A stretch of DNA of 39,185 nucleotides from an uncultured Acidimicrobiales bacterium (GTDB taxonomy: Bacteria > Actinomycetota > Acidimicrobiia > Acidimicrobiales > SHLQ01), in the NCBI GenBank assembly GCA_937934655.1, contig CALGZB010000269.1:1-39185 (forward strand), read 5' to 3'. Each line of letters starts with the position of its first letter. Within the stretch, counting starts at the first letter, position 1. The translations under genes were made by a program, and so were the position numbers. Shown here in pieces: positions 1 through 5,654 of the stretch. The notes beneath the pieces were generated by a model. The model was not told the DNA's origin and did no database searches. It saw nothing but the letters and a program-made list of their open reading frames with translations.

Positions 1-291
1 AACGCCGCTGACCGTGTCACCGTGCAGCAACGAAATCCACGCATCGACCCCTTGTGGTTCAAAAGCGTTTTGTTCGACTGAATGCACCAGAGCTGTCGTT
101 TTGCCAAACCCTGCGTGGCCCACGACTTTCACGACTCGAACGTCGAACCGTGACGCCAGTGCGTGCACCAGGCGCGGCCGAATGAGATCAGCAGTATTCG
201 ATCCGGGCGCCGCCGCCGCGACGCGCTCTATCTCTCGTCGAAGAGCTGAAGCTGCCGATCCAGTTGTTGTTTCTGGCGTGTCTATCGACAC
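1..291 (-). CDS. STAND/MalT-type ATPase regulator, N-terminal fragment (runs off left edge)
   Basis: The minus frame is open for 97 codons from a GTG at 291 down to base 1, so only the N-terminus is in the window. Residues 38-45 read RPRLVHAL, followed by a hydrophobic strand and a Walker A motif GHAGFGKT at 58-65, then a VDAWISLLHGD segment. This order (RPRL, P-loop with GFGKT, W-x-S-L-x-x-x-D) is typical of the ATPase module of MalT/LAL-type LuxR regulators and BTAD-type STAND regulators. The start is supported by an in-frame TAA just upstream and an AAGGCGG Shine-Dalgarno sequence about 5 nt before the GTG. The DNA-binding or effector half lies outside the window, so the exact subfamily and target are unknown. 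Nothing coding is seen between this gene and 561. Confidence 0.7.
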   Translation of the reverse strand, partial: MSIDTPETTTGSAASALRREIERVAAAAPGSNTADLIRPRLVHALASRFDVRVVKVVGHAGFGKTTALVHSVEQNAFEPQGVDAWISLLHGDTVSGV

Positions 292-560
292 TATTCCGCC
301 TTACGTTGCCAATGTCCCGTACTTGGCATGTCCACAAGGTAGGCGAATGGTCAATTGGGCCGCCAGTTCGCATGCATGGGCTCGTGTGCGGGGCCGAGGA
401 GAACACCAATGATGACAAGCAAACTCATCTAGCAGCTTGCCGAAAACATGGATCTGAACAAATCGGATGTCGCTAATGCCGCGCTATTGCGGGCTTTGTA
501 ACTTCTCCTCCGGCTCCAGTGATTCGTTGGAGCCTTCGAATACCAACAGGCGGAAGAAAT

Positions 561-1973
561 ATGACCAACCTCTCACAGCACTCTTTGGGTGCCCTTCTTG
601 TCGGAGTGCTCACCCTGCTGCTAACACTGCCGGTTGCAGCATCGCCCGAAACCGTGCCGTCTATCGAACATGTCGGAATCGAATCGGCCGTCGTTACCCG
701 GGGGGAGGCCACCCGAGTCTTCAAACCAGACATGGCGATTTCTATGGGTGACAGCTACATCAGTGGGGAGGGCGCCGAGGACTTCCTTGTCGGCGACGGG
801 TTCGATGACTATGTCGGCTCGTTCCCGGGATGGTCAACGGCGGATACCCAGTCCTATTTCTGTCACCGGTCGAAGAACTCATCGATCTTTGTTGCAGACC
901 TTCCCGACATCGAGAAGCGCCGCAGCGTTTCGTGTTCGGGCGGTCGGCCTCAAGACATCTTGAACATTCCCGACAGCGACCGTCGAACGGGTCGAAGCGC
1001 CCAAGTCGACTATCTACGCACAGCTGCCAACAACAACGACGTCGACGTGATCTTGCTTGGAATCGGAGCGAACACCGACGAGATGACATTTGGCAGTATC
1101 CTCGCTCTCTGCCATGTGGGTTTCATGTACGACGCCGCCGACTGGACCGGAGCCTTGGCGGTTGCGTTTGTTAACGCCCTCAACCCGAATTCGGGCGGAG
1201 GCGACGTCTCGACAGCTGACATCCAGCGAATTGCGAGCCAGAACGGTTGCGAACGCGATGACCTTCCGTCCGACCAAGTTTTCGACGAGATTGGCGACTC
1301 GGTTGAAGACGCAATCGTTGGAATCATCGAGGTGATGGACGATGAGGGGTACAACGACGGCGAGTACAAGATCGTTGTCCAGGGTTACACCAATCCATTT
1401 ACCGACGACATCAAGAACAAGCTCAAGCATGAAAAAGATGGCCTCGGGGTCAAGAAGTACGACACGAGTAACACCTTCAACCGGCTCGCCATCGAACGCT
1501 ACGAAGCCGGCTGCCCGGTCCACATCAAATCGATGACAACCGCCGACACCGTTGCCGACCTTCTCAATGACCTGCAGGTCGAAGCGGTCGAGAGCGTTCG
1601 GCTGGCCTACCCCGACGCTGACGTTGTGCATATGGATGTCCGAGACGCCTTTGATCACGACGAGAAGTTGTGCGCAAAGCTCAGCCCTGATGACGCGCTC
1701 TCAAATCCCATTTGGTTTCGCGACGATACGAATCAGATTCAACGGGTCTTTCCAGGCTCGCATTGGAACTTCTTTCCGGCTTATGAAGGTCTCGCGTCAG
1801 AATGTGGCGACGGAGGCCACTTCGCTCGATGCCAAGAATCCGGGCACCCAAATGAAGCCGGCCACCAGCGGCTGGGTGAGTGCTTGGCCGAGGTAGTCGA
1901 TCGTGACAAGACCAACCGAAACGTTCGGTGCTACCGAAAACTCGAGAGGAGCACGATCGTTCAGGACCTGTAG
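561..1973 (+). CDS. Secreted SGNH/GDSL-type hydrolase
   Basis: 470 residues from the ATG at 561, preceded by a purine-rich AGGCGGAAGA. Upstream in-frame codons would put charged residues before the signal peptide, so this start is preferred. Residues about 8-27 form a hydrophobic Sec signal ending in VAAS. SGNH blocks are recognisable: block I SMGDSYISGEGA (Ser at about 65), a block III-like GIGANTD, and a C-terminal HPNEAGH with the likely catalytic His near 429. Several cysteines (YFCH, SCSGG, NGCERDD, ECGDGGHFARC) suggest an exported disulfide-bonded enzyme. SGNH enzymes hydrolyse esters of lipids or carbohydrates; the substrate here cannot be inferred. It is longer than most SGNH hydrolases because of a central insert (about 200-330). 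It stands alone, next to a probable attachment-site scar. Confidence 0.75.
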   Translation: MTNLSQHSLGALLVGVLTLLLTLPVAASPETVPSIEHVGIESAVVTRGEATRVFKPDMAISMGDSYISGEGAEDFLVGDGFDDYVGSFPGWSTADTQSYFCHRSKNSSIFVADLPDIEKRRSVSCSGGRPQDILNIPDSDRRTGRSAQVDYLRTAANNNDVDVILLGIGANTDEMTFGSILALCHVGFMYDAADWTGALAVAFVNALNPNSGGGDVSTADIQRIASQNGCERDDLPSDQVFDEIGDSVEDAIVGIIEVMDDEGYNDGEYKIVVQGYTNPFTDDIKNKLKHEKDGLGVKKYDTSNTFNRLAIERYEAGCPVHIKSMTTADTVADLLNDLQVEAVESVRLAYPDADVVHMDVRDAFDHDEKLCAKLSPDDALSNPIWFRDDTNQIQRVFPGSHWNFFPAYEGLASECGDGGHFARCQESGHPNEAGHQRLGECLAEVVDRDKTNRNVRCYRKLERSTIVQDL

Positions 1974-2010
1974 GAGCCTCGACGGCCAGAGTTGGGGAAC
2001 TCCGCCACGC

Positions 2011-2030
2011 CGCCGCCTTCATGGGCGGCG
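2011..2030 (+). terminator. GC-rich hairpin after SGNH hydrolase
   Basis: CGCCGCC and GGCGGCG form a perfect 7-bp stem around TTCATG, 37 nt after the stop codon of the SGNH gene. No U-run follows, so this is a possible terminator by position and stem strength only. Confidence 0.4.
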
Positions 2031-2193
2031 AGCCTCTTGGGGGTGTGCCGTAAGCACTGCCATACTCGTGGTTGAAACTGCTAGTTTCGCAGCGGATGTC
2101 GAACTCACGACAGCCACTAATTTTGTGCACAGCGCTCGTTCGGCTTCGTTGGCGCCATTGGCCTTCCAACAGTTAGCACAGCGCTAAGGCCAG

Positions 2194-2240
2194 AATCATT
2201 CGTAATGAATAGGTCAGGAGTTCAATTCTCCTCTCGGGCT
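2194..2240 (+). other. 3' half of a tRNA-Thr(CGU) gene; possible integrase attachment-site remnant
   Basis: An anticodon loop TTCGTAA (2199-2205) is followed by variable loop AGGTC (2211-2215), a perfect T-arm AGGAG-TTCAATT-CTCCT (2216-2232), the 3' acceptor strand CTCGGGC (2233-2239) and T2240. The anticodon stem (AATCA/TGAAT) has one mismatch. No GCCCGAG 5' acceptor strand or normal D-arm lies about 72 nt upstream, so this is not a complete tRNA. Tyrosine integrases commonly recombine at tRNA 3' ends and leave such a duplication, with the break in or near the anticodon arm. Just upstream, GGCCTT/AAGGCC and TTAGC/GCTAA form inverted repeats (about 2160-2191). The rest of the gene-free stretch 1974-2298 shows only the hairpin at 2011-2030. 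Confidence 0.55.
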
Positions 2241-2298
2241 CTGTAGCTGCAACTCTGAGAGTGTTCGCGGTGGTATTCCCGCAACTTCTTTCTCCGGG

Positions 2299-2832
2299 CT
2301 AGTTGTCGATGACGCCAGGGTCGCAGGTTTGTTCCGCTCGGTCGGCGGCCGCGTTCAGGGCATCAATGTCTTCCTGAGTTAAGTCGGACCGTCCCGAAAG
2401 CAAACCAAACATGGTTTGCAGCTGTTCGTCAGGCAATTGGTCGAGGACACAGATGTTGTCGACGTCGTCGCCCGCCGCTCGATTCAGTACCTCACGAAGA
2501 TCCGTACACTCTTGGATGCCGTCATCAAAGCTCTCAGAGAGGAGCTGCGCTTCAGCAGCGGATAAATCGATGTCGGTGGGCATCCCATCGCCGGTAACGC
2601 CCATGGTGGCGAGCTCCTCGATGCCGACCTGGGTAACAATTCGGTCGGCGACGCACGTGTTTTCGGTGTCGGTGAACACTGCGCCGCCCATTTCGTTCGA
2701 GATGACGCCCACGAGTGCAATGTGTTCGGGGGAGTCGTCACTAAGAAGAGACTCCTCGACCCCGTCGCTCCCGCACGCTGACGCAACGAGAACCATGCCG
2801 AGAATGAGAGTGGTAACTAGGCGAGCTGTCAT
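2299..2832 (-). CDS. Hypothetical lipoprotein
   Basis: 177 residues. A signal peptide of about 19 residues ends in a lipobox VASAC, so the mature protein should be lipid-anchored on the outer face of the membrane at Cys20. The mature part is acidic and helical, with four further cysteines (TCVAD, ECTDL, ICVLD, TCDPG). The phrases LPDEQLQTMFGLLSG and LTQEDIDALNAAADRAEQTC look like short helical hairpins. I do not recognise a family beyond actinobacterial lipoproteins of this general build. The ATG is preceded by a TAGAAT box 6 nt away and no Shine-Dalgarno sequence, suggesting a leaderless mRNA. It is divergent from the RTX gene at 2950, with 117 bp between them. Confidence 0.65.
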   Translation of the reverse strand: MTARLVTTLILGMVLVASACGSDGVEESLLSDDSPEHIALVGVISNEMGGAVFTDTENTCVADRIVTQVGIEELATMGVTGDGMPTDIDLSAAEAQLLSESFDDGIQECTDLREVLNRAAGDDVDNICVLDQLPDEQLQTMFGLLSGRSDLTQEDIDALNAAADRAEQTCDPGVIDN

Positions 2833-2838
2833 TGCTGA

Positions 2839-2844
2839 ATTCTA
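2839..2844 (-). promoter_or_regulatory. Putative -10 box (TAGAAT), leaderless start
   Basis: On the minus strand TAGAAT is followed by TCAGCA and then the ATG of the lipoprotein. The 6-nt spacing would place the transcription start at the start codon. No convincing -35 was identified. Confidence 0.5.
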
Positions 2845-2949
2845 GATGCTCGATAGCAGCCGTTGTCTGCCGGGCCTTCGGCGGTGCGGCGCACCGGCCG
2901 CACTCGAGGGGCACTCTTAACTTCTGAACGAGCTGTCCGATTGAACGTT

Positions 2950-3984
2950 ATGCAAAGCCATGTCGTTCGTTCGTGTTCATTGGTCGTTGCGCTTATGGCG
3001 GGCTTGGTGCTGGCCATCGTGCCAGAAGCCGCCGCGCAACCTCTTACTTGTGGTGGCCTCACTCCCACGATCACCGGAACGCCGGGGCCTGATGTCATCG
3101 ATGGCACGAGTGGCGATGATGTCATTGCTGGCGGCGCTGGTGATGATGTGATCCGTGCAGGTGGCGGAAACGATGTCATTTGTGGTGATGCCGGGCTCGA
3201 CGTGCTCGTCGGAGGACCAGGGTCTGACCTCATCTACGGAGGCACTGAGCGCGATGTAATCCGAGGCGGCAAGGGTGCTGACCGGGCATACGGCGGGGCG
3301 GGCGACGACAAGTTGTTTGGAGGCTCTGGTGATGATGAGCTTCGCGGCGAAGAGGGCAACGATCGCCTTGAGGGCGGTTCGGCCTTCGACGAGTTGATGG
3401 GCGGTGACGGCGATGACGTTCTGAAGGGGCAGAAAGCCACCGATCGTTTGTCCGGCGGTGCCGGTGATGACGACTGCGGCGGTGGGGGAGCCCCCGACTT
3501 CGCAGAGGCCTCGTGTGAAACGGTTTCTTCGGCTCTCGAGCTGGGCGAGGACGTTTCAGACCTAGACGGCCTGACCGTAGTGAGCGGGCTTGGGACGAAC
3601 GAACTTCCATCGGCGATTGGCTCTGGCGGGCTACTCATCGATTCCGGAACGCCGTTCGTAGCAATTCAGACAGCTCACCTTCCCGACGCAATTGTGTACG
3701 CCATTTCGACGCGATCGGGTGGCGTTAACGGGGCAATCGAGTGGACCATCGACGATGTGCTCGTCCCCCGAAACCCGCGTCGCTCACTCGACCAGGGATT
3801 CAGCCCGATCTGTTGGAGAGTTGGTTCGGAAGTCACTCTCCCGAACATCGTTGGGATCGTAGATCTGACCGATCAACTGGCCGAGCCCGGACACGCATAT
3901 CCGGCGATTCTTACCTGGGAAGCCGACGTAACGACCAAACGTTGGACTCGAGTAAGCCCAGCGGGAGTCGAGTGCGAGGTTTAG
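2950..3984 (+). CDS. Secreted RTX (hemolysin-type calcium-binding repeat) protein
   Basis: 344 residues from the ATG at 2950, chosen because MQSHVVRSCS followed by a hydrophobic stretch and a PEAAAQ end gives a clean Sec signal of about 30 residues; a TTG at 2941 is an alternative. Residues about 45-190 are roughly a dozen nonapeptide repeats of the type GGxGxDxxx (GGAGDDVIR, GGSGDDELR and similar), which fold as a calcium-binding beta roll. The last repeats run into a Cys-containing cap. Residues about 200-344 are a separate beta-rich domain without a recognised motif (IYAISTRSGGVNGAIEW). No C-terminal type I secretion signal or protease/lipase domain is visible, so a structural or calcium-binding surface role is more likely than a toxin. 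Confidence 0.75.
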   Translation: MQSHVVRSCSLVVALMAGLVLAIVPEAAAQPLTCGGLTPTITGTPGPDVIDGTSGDDVIAGGAGDDVIRAGGGNDVICGDAGLDVLVGGPGSDLIYGGTERDVIRGGKGADRAYGGAGDDKLFGGSGDDELRGEEGNDRLEGGSAFDELMGGDGDDVLKGQKATDRLSGGAGDDDCGGGGAPDFAEASCETVSSALELGEDVSDLDGLTVVSGLGTNELPSAIGSGGLLIDSGTPFVAIQTAHLPDAIVYAISTRSGGVNGAIEWTIDDVLVPRNPRRSLDQGFSPICWRVGSEVTLPNIVGIVDLTDQLAEPGHAYPAILTWEADVTTKRWTRVSPAGVECEV

Positions 3985-4036
3985 CCTTGAATAGGTCAGC
4001 GGCTCGACTCTGCTCTTGGGCTCAAACGTTGAGAAT

Positions 4037-4516
4037 TCAGTGAGGCACGGGGCATTCGCTGGCAATGTCAAGCACGGTGTAGATCCGGCCAATCCCCATG
4101 CAGAACCCCACCGTCGCGCTTAGTTCGACAATCTCGGCGTCGGTGTAGTGAGATCGCATTTCGTCAATGAACACGCTGTCGATTTCCGTGTGAGCAAGCG
4201 CAAATCTTTCAGCGAACTCAATGGCAAGGCGCTCCCGGCGACTAAGCGTGTCAATCTCGTCGTACCTCTCTACTGAGGCGTATTCCTCTTCGGTGACCGT
4301 CGGCTGCGCACCCGGCGCAGATCGTGTGTCGAGTCATATGGGGCAGGCGTTGATTTGCGCAATCCGCATTCGTGCGAGCTCGCGCTCGCGTGTCGACAGT
4401 GCTCCGGCGTACATTGTCTTCGAGAATTTTCCGGCGACCTCATAGAAGTCGGGAGCGAGCTGCCACATCCGTGTCTGCTCGGTTTCGTTGCCGTCTGGCA
4501 ACTCGATTCGTGCCAT
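4037..4516 (-). CDS. CMD/AhpD-like family protein with in-frame UGA: probable CxxU selenoprotein
   Basis: From the ATG at 4516 (GGAG Shine-Dalgarno 8 nt upstream) one frame runs to the TGA at 4037-4039: 160 codons, 159 residues. It is interrupted only by a TGA at 4334-4336, codon 61. Before it: LSTRERELARMRIAQINACPI; after it, in the same frame: LDTRSAPGAQPTVTEEEYA and onward to GRIYTVLDIASECPVPH. CMD/AhpD-like proteins carry Q-[IL]-N-x-C-x-x-C here, so the TGA sits exactly at the second active-site Cys, giving CPIU. The total length and the conserved C-terminal helices match the family. AhpD-like selenoproteins with CxxU are known from bacteria. A SECIS-like hairpin follows the UGA (4304-4320). 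The usual His three or four residues after the second Cys is not obvious (LDTR). The expected role is a thiol/selenol peroxidase or related redox enzyme. Alternatives are a nonsense pseudogene or a TGC/TGT sequencing error. Confidence 0.72.
4304..4320 (-). promoter_or_regulatory. Putative bacterial SECIS hairpin downstream of the UGA
   Basis: Reading the minus strand, 13 nt after the UGA come CTGCGC, loop CGGGT, GCGCAG: a perfect 6-bp stem. The loop is 20-24 nt from the UGA and has G at its second position. Two further C-G pairs can form below a small internal loop. Bacterial SECIS elements recognised by SelB lie in the coding region immediately after the UGA with a G-containing small apical loop at about this distance. 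The hairpin is also coding, so chance cannot be excluded. Confidence 0.6.
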
Positions 4517-4659
4517 CAGATGATCTCCGTATTTGCGTGTGATCTGCCGTCTCGATCTTCGACGAATGCAGGCGCAGCCGCAAATAGGTCGCCAGTTGTC
4601 CGTGGAGCGACGACTCGCAGGACAAACGAAGCGAAGGAAAGATCTTCTCGGAGAAGCTC

Positions 4660-5571
4660 TTACGCCGTTTGAGCTGCCATTGGTGGCCGCGGCGAGTTCG
4701 CCTGCATGAATTTCGCAGCCTTGTCGAGCCCCTCTCGTGACTCTGGAAGCATCGGAGCGAAGGCTTGGTAGACATGCCAGAGGTCTGGAGCCACGTCGAG
4801 TTCGACGTCAACTCCTGCTGCCCTCATGCGGTCGGCGAGACGGGTCGAATCATCGAGAAGGACTTCGTCGTCGCCAACCTGGATAAGCGTGGGGGGGAGC
4901 CCCGAGAGGTCAGCGAACAATGGCGATACACCGTCGTGCATTGCTGGCAGGTCGCCTCGGTAGTGATCGGCGAAGCCGGCAAGCCAGTCGGGGTTGATCA
5001 TTGGGTCGGCGTCCGCACGAGTCTTGACACTGTCACCCGATGCGGTGAGATCGGTCCACGGCGAAAACAGCACCGAGGCAACAGGCAGAGGTCGTCCCTC
5101 GTCGCGCATGCGGCACATCGTTGCCAGAGCAGCACCTCCGCCGGCCGAGTCTCCGGCTAGCACGATGCTTTCCGGATCGACCAGTGATTGGAGTGCCGTA
5201 AATGCGGCAACGCAGTCGTCGATGGCGGCCGGGTACGGATGCTCGGGTGCTAGTCGGTAGTCGACGAGGGTCACCGTTGCGTTGGCTCGCACGGCGAGCC
5301 ACTGCACCCAGTTGGCACTCGACTCCGGCGAACCAAGCACGTATCCGCCACCGTGGAAGTAGAGAAGGTGGCGTTCAGAGAGGCTCCGGGTGGGGGTGAG
5401 TTGAAGACACCGCACCCCGCCCAGGTGAAGCTCTTCCGCTGTGGCAGTCCGGGCCCGTGGCAGCTTGGCCATTCGCTCGAGGTTGGAGCGTTGTTGCTCG
5501 ATCGGAACATCAGGACCGGGGATGAGTTTGCCCAAACTTCGCTTTGCCGCTTTTGCTTGCCAGGAGATCAT
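4660..5571 (-). CDS. Alpha/beta hydrolase, hormone-sensitive-lipase family esterase
   Basis: 303 residues from the ATG at 5571. This start is preferred because MISWQAKAAKRSL matches the usual family N-terminus; GTG at 5640 is an in-frame alternative but nearly touches the divergent gene. The HSL oxyanion-hole motif HGGG is at 73-76, the nucleophile elbow GDSAGG has Ser142, the acid is probably Asp236 in GDDEVLLDD, and His267 lies in DLWHVYQ. DYRLAPEHPYPAA at about 104-116 is typical of the family. No signal peptide is seen, so it should be cytosolic. It would hydrolyse short- or medium-chain acyl esters; the natural substrate is unknown. It lies 143 bp upstream of the CMD gene on the same strand, and that gap carries the CMD Shine-Dalgarno sequence and no gene. 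Confidence 0.85.
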   Translation of the reverse strand: MISWQAKAAKRSLGKLIPGPDVPIEQQRSNLERMAKLPRARTATAEELHLGGVRCLQLTPTRSLSERHLLYFHGGGYVLGSPESSANWVQWLAVRANATVTLVDYRLAPEHPYPAAIDDCVAAFTALQSLVDPESIVLAGDSAGGGAALATMCRMRDEGRPLPVASVLFSPWTDLTASGDSVKTRADADPMINPDWLAGFADHYRGDLPAMHDGVSPLFADLSGLPPTLIQVGDDEVLLDDSTRLADRMRAAGVDVELDVAPDLWHVYQAFAPMLPESREGLDKAAKFMQANSPRPPMAAQTA

Positions 5572-5642
5572 GTTGCCAGTCTCGCGCCCGGCGAGGCGCA
5601 TGGCCACGCGACGTTGACCAGTGGCGCTATCGGACCCCACGC

Positions 5643-5648
5643 TAAAGT
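5643..5648 (+). promoter_or_regulatory. Putative -10 box (TAAAGT), leaderless start
   Basis: TAAAGT is followed by 6 nt (CACGAA) and the ATG at 5655. No Shine-Dalgarno sequence is present, consistent with leaderless transcription of the TPM-domain gene. Confidence 0.5.
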
Positions 5649-5654
5649 CACGAA

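Noticed and set aside
2168-2240. A functional tRNA-Thr gene
   Set aside because: No 5' acceptor strand complementary to CTCGGGC and no D-arm consensus at the required distance; only the 3' half matches.
4334-4516. A complete 60-residue protein ending at the TGA
   Set aside because: It stops in the middle of the CMD active-site motif, and the same frame continues with family-like sequence for 99 more codons.
4037-4516. A frameshifted CMD pseudogene
   Set aside because: Both halves are in the same frame; only a single TGA intervenes and it falls on the active-site Cys column. A nonsense mutation cannot be excluded but a frameshift can.
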